Part shown: positions 24,307-36,431 of the stretch, one piece after another
Position numbering within the stretch: position 1 is the stretch's first letter
How the letters are laid out: each line of letters opens with the position of its first letter
Source: Rallus limicola
Taxonomy: Eukaryota > Chordata > Aves > Gruiformes > Rallidae
DNA: 64,000 bases
Assembly: GCA_022605955.1 (NCBI GenBank)
Contig: JAKCOZ010000015.1
Span: 3,787,287 to 3,851,286, forward strand
Reading direction: 5' to 3'
The notes under the pieces: generated by a model
What the model was told of the DNA's origin: nothing
Databases searched by the model: none
What the model saw: only the letters and a program-made list of their open reading frames with translations
Made by a program: the position numbers and the translations under genes

Positions 24307-26321
24307 AGAATAAGGTAACCATTGTGGTGTTCAGGAGGCATTTTATCAGTGCAAGGATTTGGCCAATGACTATTATTTCATTACAGGCATGTTGGTGTTT
24401 TGCTAACCATAAAGGAAAGCAAATCTTTTTCATTAGATCTAATCAACCCCCTAAGCCAGTTTAAACCAGTGGTGAGAAGAGAACCCATCTCAAGCTGGAA
24501 CCTTTGGATATTTCTTTCTCCAGCTGTCCCATGCCAAGCCATGAACCCTGAGCTAGTTCTGTGTAAGCCATCTGACAGAGCAGAGCAGTGCAGCTGGCAT
24601 GTCTCCACTGAGACTCGCAGCCCTGCTGATGTGCTGTGTTTGGCCCAGGCAGACTGTCACTTTCTCATGTTATCAGAGATTTCTGCTCGTCATAACATCC
24701 CAGCAACCACAAATAAATACAATTCTGGGATTTTCATCTTATTTCCCTCCTCCTGCTCTTTGCTAATAGTAAAAAAATTAAGAGTTTTTGTGATCTTGGA
24801 AAAGCACAATCAAATTAATAAAGTAATCCACTATAAATTTATTAAAGAAGCAATAAATCTGGATAATTTAAAAACAGTTTTTTAAAGGTTTATGAGAACT
24901 TTATTTAGGGAAGGAAACCAAATCAACCTTTTAAGTTGTACCAGAGCCTGCCTAGAGCATGAACTGCTTGGCATCAGCCAAGACTACATTGGGCCATCGC
25001 TTTACTGTGTATGAGCTATTGATTTGTGAAGTTGCTGCTTTGGTCTTTGTCATCCTGCCCCTGGCTTGACCTCTTGATTTAATCTGGGAATTGTTTAGGA
25101 GCTTTCTATCTAGCATTCTCAAAACATGGCAGGGGAAGCCTGCCTTCTATCTAGCATTTGTGCAGCTCTGAGTAAATTGCTCCTGCTCCAGCACTTCACC
25201 TGTGCTACCACTTTGCTCTGAGTATCACACATACCATCCATTAGCTTGACTTGTACCATGACTCTGCTGCTGTGGTTAAACTAGAGATCTGCAGTGCAGC
25301 TCTGACATGGTGGGTATCAGACACCCAAGGGGCAACCCTTGCACAAACTGTCACATCCTAGTGAGCTCTGACCTCGGGAAGGTCAACTTATTGACAGGTC
25401 CTTGACGTCTGTTTCTGGAAAGATCATGATATGGCCTTTCAGAACCCTTGCTTTTGTTTTGGTAATAAAGCACTAATTGGCAGTCTTTAGCTACTTTACT
25501 TTTAGGAAGTTTTCAGAATTTTAGAAAATGCTGAAGAAAAGATCATCTGTGATTTTACTGTTAAGACTCTAATCTTTCTTACTTTGATTTCTTTCTTTAA
25601 ACGCTGTTCTGGGCCAGGGAGAACAGACAAGCATTTAATCTGTTTTTTTTTCAGCAGATGGCCAGGTAGAATGCAGTGCCACCTGGTGCCTATGGCTAAA
25701 ACCCCCAGCCTTCAGGTGGTGGTGTTTGTCCTGACCAGAACTTAACTCCAGTAGTGTGTCTCACCTCCCCCATTCCAGTAATGGGCAGAAATTGCATGGG
25801 GAGATTTGCCCCAGACTCCTGCAAAAGGACAAGGACTCAGCACCTCTGGAAGTCTCATTTGCCCTCAGAGGCCTCCAGCGAAGTCCAGTGGTGACTCCCA
25901 AGCTCATGAGTGCAGTGTGGGTGAGACAGGCAGCCTGTGATGGTGGATTCTGCTCAGAGCATCCAGCTGTATCCCCATGAGACTGGACTCCCATCATCTC
26001 CTAAACAAACTTTCAGACTGTGTCTCTGTGTTTCCTCCACTGCTGCTGATCACATGTGAGAGGTTCTTCCTGTAAGCACTGAGCCAGCCATGTCATTAGC
26101 CTCCATTGTTCCCCACCTTAAAACTCTCCCTTATTGCCTGCATGGTGATGCAGTGCTGACACCTTTGCTGCCTTGCTGACAAATGTTTTATCCCATCACC
26201 CTATGTTCAGCTTTTGTCTTTCAGCTTTAGTCTAGAAGTTTTTTGGACCAGGGAGTGGTGTCTCACTTGCTAGAGGACAGTGGGGTCTATAGTTAACGTT
26301 CCTGTATACTGTATATGATAT
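24307..26321. other. unique non-coding sequence
   Basis: No gene recognised. The 161-codon plus-strand frame at 24400-24885 shows no known domain and drifts into AT-rich sequence. Confidence 0.5.
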
Positions 26322-26695
26322 AGAGTCACAGAATCATAGACTGGTCTGGGTTGGAAGGGACCCCAAGGATCACAGAGCTCCAACCCCCTGCCATAGGCAG
26401 GGACACCAACCTCCAGGCCTGGAGCTACACAAAGTTGCCCAGGGCCCCAGCCAACCTGGCCTTGAACACCCCCAGAGATGGGGCATCCACCCCCTCTCTG
26501 GGCAGCCTGTTCCAGCCCCTCACCACTCTCTCTGCAAAGAACTTCCCCCTAAGATCTAATCTAACCCTTCCCTCCTTTAGCTTTAATCCACCCCCTTGTC
26601 CTGCCATTCTCTACCCTTTGAACAAGCTGATTCCCCTCCTGTGTCTCTGCTCCCTTCAGGGACTGGCAGGCTGCAATGAGGTCTCCCCACTAAAG
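26322..26695 (-). mobile_element. CR1 LINE, 5'-truncated 3' end (young subfamily A)
   Basis: Starts with agagtcacagaatcatagac and ggtctgggttggaagggacc and runs to 'ctgcaatgaggtctcccc'. It nearly duplicates 9032-9440 (about 13 differences over about 350 bp by eye). The open frames crossing it on both strands are artefacts of the repeat. Confidence 0.93.
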
Positions 26696-26860
26696 GTACA
26701 GCACAGCCCAGCCTACCTACTGACTTGGTCCTCTGGAGTAATAAAAGCTGAGAGTTGCTTTACAAAACAAGCAGAAGACCTGATATTTGAGAAAGGCAAA
26801 CCACATGCACATCAACCCAGGGAGCATGGGCATTGTGAGCAGGGAAGGGGTTAATCCAGG

Positions 26861-26906
26861 CTTTTTTTTTTTTTTCTTTTCTTTTCTTTTTTTTTTCTTT
26901 TTTCCC
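26861..26906 (+). repeat. polypyrimidine (T-rich) tract
   Basis: One long T run plus ctttt repeats, ending in cccc, almost free of purines for about 45 bp. Such tracts can form triplex DNA. It produces lysine-rich open frames on the opposite strand. Confidence 0.95.
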
Positions 26907-26919
26907 CTGCAGTCCCTGC

Positions 26920-27240
26920 CGGGTGGATGAAAATGAATCACATTTCATTCTGCTCTCAGTCAGCCGAGATTGCTCTATAATTTTGTTTTTAGTCATTCGT
27001 GACTGAGACCTTCTCTGGCAAATTTAGTCACTGAATGTTTTTGCTGTTTAGCCCCAGTCGTTTGAAATCTCGGGGGAAAGTGGGTTTCGTATTGCGACAG
27101 CTGAGAGATGAGCAAGGGGAAAGCTGATGGATGTTGATAGTTCAGGCTGATGATATTCAGTATCGTTTCCATATCCCACATGGCCAGGCAGCGATACTCA
27201 ATTCATTTATTCATGATCATATACAAAGGATTTTAGTCTT
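26920..27240. other. unique CpG-retaining block, possible conserved non-coding element
   Basis: Non-repeat sequence that retains CpGs (tcattcgtgactgag, cagtcgtttgaaatctcggg, gggtttcgtattgcgacagc, cagtatcgtttcc, cagcgatactc) in an otherwise CpG-poor neighbourhood. It has AT-rich, homeodomain-like motifs (attcatttattcatgatcat). No open frame of note. Conservation is inferred, not shown. Confidence 0.25.
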
Positions 27241-27454
27241 CAACATCATAATAGCTTGTGACCTTAAAGGGACACAGTCAAGTACTTTTTGGGCCAGAAT
27301 TTAACCTCCTGTAGAAATTGCTATCTGCTGAGAGTGAGATATGATCATACCTGCAGCCGTTGCCATTCATCCTCCTGTCTCTGTATACTGCACACACATT
27401 ACTAGTAAAATGAATTTCACAACCGTTTGAAGAGATGGAAGTATCATTTTTGCT
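27241..27454. other. unique non-coding sequence
   Basis: Nothing recognised before the MIR relic. Confidence 0.45.
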
Positions 27455-27565
27455 TTTAACAGAAGGAGAAACTGAGGCACCAAAAGGTTAAACCACTCAC
27501 CACATACACAGCCAAGGACAAAATTACATGTAGGATTGAGGTCTTCTGTTCTCATTATGAATAGG
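27455..27565 (-). mobile_element. MIR-type SINE relic
   Basis: Contains 'acagaaggagaaactgaggc' followed by accaaaaggttaaacc and 'acagccaagg', then gattgaggtcttctgttctc. This matches the reverse complement of the MIR core (ttttacagatggggaaactgaggcacagagaggttaa...acacagctag...). An old amniote SINE, strongly diverged. Confidence 0.65.
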
Positions 27566-28375
27566 CAAGCAACGTCTTACACATGCTAAACAGTTCATTA
27601 GTATCATTAATCCAGCCTTAGCTCTTGAAGGAAAGTTTCTGAAAGACTTTGAGAAGGAGTAATAAAACAATTTCCTAAAATGCAAAAGCTCCCTGTGTTG
27701 GCTGTGCTTTAGCAGCACTTAGCAAGGAACTATTTCCAGTATTTCCAGTGTTTTCCCAATGGCATTGACAGTGCTTCTGAGGCACAAACAGGAAAGCAAA
27801 AAATTGTGAGACATGAAAAGTATTCCTGCTCCACTCAGAGAAAGATGGATAGAGACTCAAGTGGGATGAGCCAGGAAGGCAGAGAGGGAAAGCAGAGGCA
27901 TGTGTGTCTACCCATGAGCTTATGAGTGCAGGACACAATGACAATCAGTCTGATGAGAGACATTTTGTTCCCCGTTTCCAGGAGGAAGTTACAAGTGCTG
28001 CAGACTCACGCAGCCTCTCTAAATGGGGTCCCGGTTCACTTGTCAGGATCAGGGAATAAGTCCGGAGCTGGATTGCAAAGGGCTGTGGCACAGCTGAGAT
28101 ATCCAGTCGTGTGTTAGTGTGGTGAGACCCTATGGTTTCTGTGGAATGGTGCTGACTGTTGACAATAGGGGCTGATGGAGAAGGCATTTCCATGAAGCTA
28201 ATGGCTGGCTGGTGAAGGTTAGGGCCTGAGGCCATTATTACCATTGTAACTTCTAGAAATATAAAAATGCAGAGAGAAAAAATAAAGAAAATTGCCTTTT
28301 TATATATCAGAGAGTTTAAAGTTGAGCTGCCTGTTGCCATGACTACAATATTCAGCTTGCAGTCTTTAGTTATTT
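27566..28375. other. unique non-coding sequence
   Basis: No gene recognised. A 131-codon minus-strand frame (27945-28340) includes a hydrophobic stretch but has no family resemblance and no supporting context. Confidence 0.5.
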
Positions 28376-28420
28376 AAGACCAAGGGCTCGATCTTGCTGA
28401 ATCAGTGAACTCATTGGCAA
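28376..28420. repeat. ancient amniote repeat relic
   Basis: 'caagggctcgatcttgctga' and gtgaactcattggcaa fit the old gggcccgatcctgc...ttgaagtcaatggcaa motif. Very short, so confidence is modest. Confidence 0.35.
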
Positions 28421-31400
28421 CATGTCACCCAGCCTCAGCAGGGGAAGAATGAAACCATGGTAGTGTGGTAGGGGAAGGGGAACCCATTCCCACCCCGTTA
28501 GAGACCACATCCCCTGTGCTCAAGGAGGCTTTCCGAGGTGCAGAAGGAGGTGGGAATGGATGCAGCCAGTTCCTCCCAAGTTCAGGATGCCACACACCAG
28601 TTCTCAGTTCCTCTTAGAAAAGCTTGGGCATCTTTGGAGTGGAAATGATTGGGAGTAAGGCTGGTAACCCCTTTTTGTAATCTACCAGCAACTACTATGT
28701 TAATAATTTTTAATACTAAGATGTCTTAAAATGAGTCATAATTTTCCACTGGCAGTTAGGCATGTCTCAAATGTTCACCTTATTCACAGAATATGTTTTT
28801 CATGGTTCATCTCACAATAACATTGCTGGTGTTTATGATGGAGAACTGAAGGTTTTCCAGTGTGGATCATTTAAAGATCCCTGTCTACTTGGCTTCATCT
28901 GTGAACTCAAATGAGATCATGGTGGAGTACCAAGAAAATTCAATCAGCAGGACTTTCCCCCCCATGTTTGGTTCTCTCCCAGTGGATCCCCAGGGGGACA
29001 TGCTACCAAACAACATACTGTGTTCTGCAGCACTGACTTACAAAAAAAGTGGGTGCAGGCTGATTGTGCCTTGATGCCAGTCTTGTTTCTCCATTTGCCA
29101 AAGAAGATCCAGAAGGATTTCACAAAATTGAAAGAAGGAAAGAAAATAAAGTACAAAATCAAACTCTTTGGGTCAGAGCCAGCAGAGTGCATGCCCTCTG
29201 CAGCAGCTGCCTTTCCCTATGGACAAGTGTTTTATAGGTTTAGATGCAATAGGGAGAAACACAAATGCCTTCTAGTTGCAGAACTGACTACTGCATCAGA
29301 ATCTGAGGTGAAAATGTATGGATATGATTCTCTGGGTTGTGTCTGTCTCCTAAAGTATATCTGTCTGTCTGTGTGAACACATCATCTCAGAAATGAACAC
29401 AGTACCTTTCTATTTGCTGTAATGCTCCCATGTCCCAAAGCTGCATTGCAATGCCCAGGATTTGGCTGTGGATCCCTGTCCCCAAAATTCATCTTGCAGG
29501 CTGATCCTAGGGATATTCAAACATTTCCCTACAACTGTAGGTTGGCTGTTTCCCTGCCTTTCTGATATATAATGCGCTTTCCTTATTGCTTCAGGAATGG
29601 TCATGTGTCCCCTTTGAGACGTCTGGTTCCTATGTGCTATGGTTGCTGCCTTTTCCTCCTCATGAGAGGGGAGGTAGAAGACTCCCCAGATCAGCCTCAG
29701 AGCTTCTGCTGCCCCCAAGTGAGACCAGATAAGAGTGCCCCATATTGAGACAGAGACAGGAGAGTTTTATCAGGGAGGAACATGAACCAAATGAAAGCTT
29801 TGGGATTTCACTTCAAAAGAAAGATGCCATTAGCAGCCCCCTTTGTGTTTGCCTGCATGGGTGGGCAGGCATCTTATTAATGTCCTGAGCAAGCAACGGG
29901 GAATAGCTGCCTGCATGTGATGAGTAAACAGCACAGGGAGACCACATTAGTATGAAATTAAAGGATTCAGGAGGGGAAAGGGAGTTTTCCAGGAAAGTTA
30001 AACGCCCCCAGATGACGAAGGAGAGGCCTTGTCTCCTTAGGGAGAGCTACACTGTGTCATCAGAAACTCTGGAAGAAGAGCAGGGAGAGGTCTCTCCAAG
30101 AGCTAGCCCCAGCTGATACACCACCAGTATCACTCCATGCTTCCTCACAGCTCCTCTCCCAGCTACAAAGCCCTTACTTGCCTCTTGCCTCTTCCCACAG
30201 TGCAAACAGAGTCTCCCCCTTTGGTGATAATATGAAATATGATCCATGTTTCCCATTTATTGCTGATGGGAGACTCGGATTGCAAGCAGAGCACCCCACA
30301 CCCTGTGGAAGAACAGGGGCTGCTCATGCTTCCTTCCTCCCCCTGGTGAGGATGCTTTCCAGGGTGTGTTAGCAGCAGTTCCCTGCATTTCTGTTAACAT
30401 TTCTCTGTCCACTTGCCAACGATGCCAGATCCATTTGAAGAAATAAGTAGGGAAGGGATGATTCCCCATTCATTAAATCAAAACAACTTGTAGTGGGAAA
30501 TATCGAATTTTTACTTAGAGTGGATGATGCAGTTGAACTTCCTTTTATAAATGAGTTATTTTTTGTTAACTGCTGCTGCCATTGTGTGTGAATCTTCAGA
30601 CTTACAAACCACTAGATAATACTGGTTAGGCCTACCTATGGTAGTGAGAAAGGTTGCTGGCACTCACTGGGACAGGTCTTTTTCTTGTGTCAGCTCTGCC
30701 CCTTTCCTGGAGGCGTTCTATCAGGGAAGAGAAGTTTCAGGACAGATCGCTCTGCTGTGTGCACTGATGTTTGCTGGAGGCCTCTCAACTGTTTTGTGGG
30801 TCACAAGCAGGGCCGCAGTCAACCCTTCATCACCATTGTTTGCACTGTGTAAATCTGGATTTGATGCAGCAAGGTCACCCCCAAACTCACCACTGAGCAG
30901 GATGAAGCCTGGCATACTGGCTCACATAATTCCCCATCCCTATTGCATGACAATACACTGGCTTGCTAAATCTTGTCACATCTGCACAGGAATTTTATAC
31001 AGTTTACATGTTGATAGGTACTTTCTTTTCTTTCTGGGTCCCAATCCCAAATTTCCTTTTCCTCTTTCTCACCCTTCTCTCCTTCCTTCTCTTTCCCCAA
31101 GCTGTCAGTATTAACGAACAGAGAAATATCTTTATCTAACCCCTCACGACATCTTCTGCATCTGAACTGCCTGCTAATGGCTTATGGGAACCTTCCATTG
31201 ATTGGGTTAATAGAGAATAAAATTGCCTGGTAACTGTATTTCACTTTGATTGTAAAATTATGTCCCCTATCCCCCTCTCTGGGGAAGAGCTGTTAACCCT
31301 TTCATTGTTCCATTCCTGACGTGGCTACCATTGCCTTCACTAGTTGCTGCCCAGTTTGGGGCTGGGGAGGTTGGGTAGAAATGAAAATCCCTTAAGTAAA

Positions 31401-31994
31401 TACGTGGAATTTCTGTGAAGACAGTGAAAATTATCTGAATAGAAGTATCATGAAGGAAACTATCCATATATTGTGAATGTTACTGAGAGAGTGAGGTTAC
31501 TGGGATTACTGGGTTGCTGTATTCAACCCCTTGTATTAAGAACCCTTTTCCATTAGACCCGTATTCTTCACCAGTATTAAAGGACATGGAGATCTTCATC
31601 ATTGTATGGGTTCTCTATTATCTAGGTTTTGTCAAAAAGTTAGAGAAATGTAAAATGTTGCCTGGCTCTGCTGCCACCCGTTGATGCTTTTCTGAGTTCA
31701 TGGTTTATGCAGCACTGGTGTGGATATATATCTAGGTCCAAACAGTGAGGATTTCCTTCCTTCTCTAACATGCCTGTGGGCATTGAAACAGTAGATGAAT
31801 ATGGACTTACTCTGGTCACCAAAACCAACTACAAAAGAGCAATACAGCTGGCAAAACAGTCCACAGCACATATGAGAGTTTTAGATATCTTTGAGATCTT
31901 TTTTTCTCTATCTAACTTCATTACTGCCCTCATTTCTGGTCTTTAACAACGTCTCACAATGGTAGACAATAACCATGATGTGATTACATAATTT
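28421..31994. other. unique non-coding sequence
   Basis: No gene recognised. Includes a short (TCTG)n run near 29359-29373 and a pyrimidine-rich stretch at about 31020-31100. The 158-codon plus frame at 30638-31114 ends in that low-complexity stretch and has no recognisable domain. Confidence 0.5.
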
Positions 31995-32150
31995 CTTATC
32001 ATCAGTGTACATCCTTTACCCTAAAGGGTCCAAGGGTGCTTTGCCAATATGTGTGGCAAGGATTATTCCCTGGCTGTGGGAAAGCTATGTGAAAGCACTG
32101 GAGAAAGTATGTGGAGGTACAAAGAGAGAAACAGCACGGTCTTCCTTTGA
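31995..32150 (-). mobile_element. possible MIR-type SINE relic
   Basis: 'catcctttaccctaaagggt', ccaagggtgctttgccaa and gattattccctgg resemble the reverse complement of the amniote MIR tail (cctttcatccaaggatctcaaagcgctttacaaa...tattatcccc). Heavily decayed. Confidence 0.35.
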
Positions 32151-34689
32151 AATAGCTGTGAGATGGATGAGATGAAGGAAGGATATTTCATAGTGGTGGG
32201 AAGTAATTCTCAAATATGATCAGGGCAAACAGGATAAATATCCCATCGTGGCACAAAGGTCTTTAGTGACAACAGTAATTAAGGATATCAGCATTTTAAA
32301 TTTCTTTTTAAGCGTTGCTAGGAGCACAGCTCACTTTAATTCTGTTGAGGGACTGGTTCAGCACCAACTCTGGGAGCAGAGCTCTCCCTCAGAATAATAA
32401 ATACTATTTTCTGAGGCTCTTTGCCTCTTCTGCAGGTGTCTCTTCCATGGACCAGCAAGGCCTGCTAGTAATTAGGTAATGAGATTTGACAAGATCACAA
32501 CACAAACGGATATGGCTGCGGGTTTCTGCCTCAGTTTTCAATTATTATTTATCTGAGCAAAACAGCTCCTCTCCTACATTGTAGTGTTTTGGAGGATAAT
32601 TTTTCAAATGAGCATTTTAGCTAATATCCTATAATGGCCCAGATATGCAGACTGAACCTCCTAAAAGATTTAGATGTTTATGGTATTTACCTATAACAGC
32701 TCCAGCACTTGGACTTAGTCCACAGCAATGCCTCATTCCAGACTGGTTGAGGGCAGACTATGACAACCATCACAACACTCATTCTTTCTGTCTCAGAAAT
32801 GACTTCCCACAGTTGATACAGATGCTCTTGCCTGTTTGCCATTAATTTTGTGCCTATGGAGAACCTTCTTAAACAGGAGAGAGCGTAGTGGCAGTATTCA
32901 CATCCCCAGCAGCACAGTGTCCTCACAAAAACACTTTGTGGACATAATTTGTCATTACTGATGGTACCCATATTCACCCAAAAACATGGCTTGAAAAGGG
33001 TCTCAAGCCCTTTCTCTGCAGGTGAGTTTCTTGCAGCTTGGGACATTCCCACCTGCTGCTGTGAGAGAGAACATACTCTGAGATCAGGTAACTGCTTTTC
33101 TCTGAAAGCTTGGTATAGACATCAATACAAGCATTAAAGAATGTACCATTACAGTCCTGATTTGGGCTATACTGCTCATGATTTTCTCCTGCATGTCATT
33201 TACACTCTTCTTATCCATTGCTGGTGGTGATGGGGGTATGAATCACATTACTGCAGCTGGTAATTTTAGAAACACTGCCTGGGAATGCTGCTAAATATAG
33301 AGAGGGGTGAGTAAAAGGCCCTCCTCTTATCAGGCATCAGTGTACGCTCTTGGTGTCTCACAGATAGAGGTTGTATCATTCCTGAGTTAAGGCTCTGGAG
33401 AACCTTTGATGAAGCTATGCCTGTCCGTCATAGAGCAGAAAGCTGCCTGGAACCAGGAGTCCATTAAACAGAATGAGAGGTCTCCAAGGGCCAGGCAACA
33501 CGCTGGCAGTTTGTCAGGCAGGACTCTGCTGACGGGTACTGCCACTGAAGGTTTCAGTTGAGATCTGCTGTGATATTCACAGGGGATCTTTAGGCCACAT
33601 AAGGAAGAACAAAGAAACACGTTTGTACACACAAGATGAGGGGTAAAATGCACACATGTGCACAGTGGGCAGAGGAGAAGGAATGGAGACAGTGTAGGCC
33701 TCGTGGCAGGATGCAGGAGTAGAAGCCTCCCCAGAGCAAAGGAGGGCCGTTAAAGGCCACATGAATAAAACTATTGTTTCCTTTATACCTGATAGCTTGA
33801 CTATGAGGCCTTTAATTGCCATACAATGATGTCAGCAATTGTAACTCATGATCATAGTGACACCCTCCCTCTCAAATGGTGGAGAACAAGAAGGCCTTCT
33901 GCTTGCGCTACTTCTGTGAAGACAACCAGGACTCTCTAATTTACTAAGACAGTCTCTTTCGGAAAGTGAAGGGTTTCCTGCCTAATTAGCACACTCAGAG
34001 GACTTCCTGGGCAGTCAGCAGGCACCAGTGCCAGCAGCAGGGAGGTGAAGGCAAAATCCTGCAGTCAGGAGGACTGAACTGAGTGCTGGGAGTGAGAGTA
34101 GGAATAAATTTCGAGTGTCCCTGCCAAAGTAATGCAGCTTTACTGGTGCAAAGCCACAGCCCACTCTTGGTGGCAATGGGAAAGAGATTACAAAGTTTCC
34201 ATGTTTATAGTCTTTCTTTGGTTTCCTCCACGAGCAGGAGGACACCTAGGAGTGAATTCCCACAAATGTTTCTTCATCTGCCTACAAGTGCAGGTGGTTG
34301 GGGAATTACTCTTTCTCCACAATTTCTATTTTTGCCTAGACTTTTTTTTTTTTCAGATTTTTCCCTGTAAGACCCAAACTACATTCCTTTGCCAAGTACA
34401 ACTAAGCAAGTGTCAGCATTTTCCTAAAAAACAGCCATTCCCAAAATGGTTTTCTGCCCCCAAAAATGTCAGTTGAATTATTTTAACCAGTTCCATTTAT
34501 ACTGGCAGAAAAAAACCCACAAGATGCCAATATACATCTCCATGCAAATGACATCTTGCAGCCCTGTGATAACCAAGACTTGGAACATTCTTGTACATGG
34601 AAAGGGAAAAGAAATGGTGTTTGTGTTTGCATTAGGTGGGTGATGGAAAGGAGAGCCCATACAGAAGAGACCTTTCATCTTGTTCCAAA
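32151..34689. other. unique non-coding sequence
   Basis: No gene recognised. A T12 run near 34341-34352 and several short open frames on both strands look random. Confidence 0.5.
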
Positions 34690-34930
34690 TAGAAAGGAGT
34701 TTGCATATCAACTGTAGAACAGAGGTCCAATTTCCATGCCAATACCAAAGGAAGCCTGCATGCCAGCACAGAAGGAAATTTACAGGTCAATACAAGAGAG
34801 CTTTTCTGTGAATCACACTACAAAAAAAAAAAGGTGCTCATACTGACCTAAAAGCAAGTGCTTTTTTGCCCATATTAGCCCAGAAGAGAGCTTGCCTACC
34901 AATGGAAAAGAACCTGCCTAAAAAATCCCT
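34690..34930. repeat. strongly decayed tandem array, unit about 22-32 bp
   Basis: Successive segments share a loose pattern of (g/a)a(g/a)c(t/c)tgc(a/c)t(g/a)cca(a/g)(t/c)ac(a)aaag: for example gaagcctgcatgccagcaca, gaaatttacaggtcaataca, 'ggtgctcatactgacctaaa' and 'agagcttgcctaccaatgga'. An internal A-run (34823-34833) interrupts it. This is an old, diverged minisatellite-like array or a composite ancient repeat. Confidence 0.4.
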
Positions 34931-35380
34931 TGTAGCTGCCCTAGGAGAAAAAGAATGACAGAACCAGTCTTTTCAAACCTAGACCAATTAGCAAGGTAAA
35001 AGGAAAAGTCCTATGATAATTAAAAATTAAAACCGACAACAGTGTAAAAAATGAAAGAAACTAATAAAAACAATTAGCAGAGATGAAAAAACAGGGATGG
35101 GAATGATATAAATTGAAGCTATTATAAGGCACTAATGACATTCGAAAACCTAATTTTTCCATTGTCAAACCATTTTGATTAAGTGTTAAACGCTGCTCTT
35201 ATGAACTTGGCATATATTGTGCAAGAGCAGTCATTTCTGCCTTTATCTTTTCTGCTTTCTCTGAAAAGGTGCTTGTGTGCTGAAAGCAGCAGTGAGTCCT
35301 CAGGAGTTATCAGTACGCTTCTTCCCTTCCTTCCTACGTGCCGGGAAGCCCCAGCCTTGCCTGATAATGGCTATCTTCAT
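34931..35380. other. AT-rich unique sequence
   Basis: No gene or repeat recognised. The segment is A-rich from about 34980 to 35160 and runs into a CR1 terminus. Confidence 0.5.
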
Positions 35381-35698
35381 GGAATCATAGAATCATAGAC
35401 TGGTCTGGGTTGGAAGGGAGCCCAAGGATCACAGAGCTCCAAATCCCCTGCCACAGGCAGGGACACCAACCTCCAGCCTGGAGCTACACAAGGTTGCCCA
35501 GGGCCCCAGCCAACCTGTCCTTGAACACTTCCAGGGACTAGGCATCCACCCTCCTGTTTCTCTGCTCCCTTCAGGGACTGGAAGGCTGCAATGAGGTCCC
35601 CCTGCAGTCTTCTCTTCTCCAGGCTGAACCAGCCCAGCTCCCTCAGCCTCTCTTCATAGGGGAGCTGCTCCAGCCCTCTGATGATCTTCGTGGGCCTT
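35381..35698 (-). mobile_element. CR1 LINE, 5'-truncated, internally deleted (subfamily A)
   Basis: Begins ggaatcatagaatcatagac and 'tggtctgggttggaaggg' and ends near cagccctctgatgatcttcg. Relative to the copies at 9032 and 26322 it lacks roughly 140-150 bp: it passes directly from ggcatccaccc to tcctgtttctctgctccc. The joint falls at a short pyrimidine match (cccctc-type), suggesting a microhomology deletion. Confidence 0.92.
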
Positions 35699-35829
35699 CA
35701 TCTCCATGTTGGAGGGGAGTGGGACCAGAGTAGGGTTGGGGGGGCAATGAGGAGAGAGAGGTGAGAAATTATGAAGACACTGGGTGCTGATGAGAAAAAC
35801 AGACATCTTTATCACTAGGAAAGTTTTCT

Positions 35830-35880
35830 CTTTTTTTTTTTTTTTCTTCCCTTCCCTCTCTTTTATTTTTTTTCCCCCAA
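35830..35880 (+). repeat. polypyrimidine tract
   Basis: Fifteen-odd T residues followed by cttcccttccctctc and more T and C runs, then an A-run; nearly purine-free on the plus strand. It generates a lysine-rich open frame on the minus strand. Confidence 0.93.
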
Positions 35881-35984
35881 AAAGGGAATAAGCAAAATAA
35901 TTGCAAGAAAGAAAATTTGACTTTTTATTGCTTTTTAAGTGCTTAACATGAAGTTTCATCTAGTAAAATTATTGTTATTTTTAT

Positions 35985-36200
35985 CTTTAGCTGTGCCGTT
36001 CCTGCTTCTCCTTAAAGAAGATATTTCTCCAGTTCAGGATGCCAGCTGCAAGGAGCCGCGCAGAGAATGACAATGGCCTATGCAAATACAATGCATCAGC
36101 TGGAAAGCCTGTTCCAGAGCGCCCGCCCCTGCTGAAGCGCTGAATGCGACAGGCAGCCAAGGCCTGGCCCTGAGATGTGCCATTTGCTGCAACTGGGAGG
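35985..36200. other. unique CpG-retaining block, possible enhancer or conserved element
   Basis: Non-repeat sequence with several CpGs (gccgttcc, gagccgcgcag, agcgcccgcc, gaagcgctgaatgcgac) and an exact POU octamer ATGCAAAT at 36080-36087. No open frame is convincing. Regulatory function is inferred only. Confidence 0.25.
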
Positions 36201-36431
36201 TGAGAATGCTCCACACCTTGTAGGAAACCTTTAGTAGCAGTACCACACAGCCCGGAGTAACCAGTGAGGGAAAGGAGGGCTGGATCTGCTTACACATCAG
36301 GAAGGCTCAGGGAATTATTGACTCCAGAGCACCATGATTCTGATTTCCTAGAGAGTTACTTCATTACTGTAGACCCCCATTGCACCAGCCCCCAGGAGGT
36401 GGAATGTCTGTATAGCTGTCAGTTGCCCTAT

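Noticed and set aside
24400..24885. 161-codon plus-strand open frame
   Set aside because: No family resemblance, no codon-bias signal by eye, and an AT-rich random-looking end.
26351..26854. 167-codon plus-strand open frame
   Set aside because: More than half is antisense CR1 sequence; the rest has no recognisable domain.
27945..28340. 131-codon minus-strand frame with a hydrophobic segment, possible membrane protein
   Set aside because: One hydrophobic stretch is common by chance; no homologue recognised and no exon signals.
30638..31114. 158-codon plus-strand open frame
   Set aside because: No domain recognised; it ends in a pyrimidine-rich low-complexity stretch.
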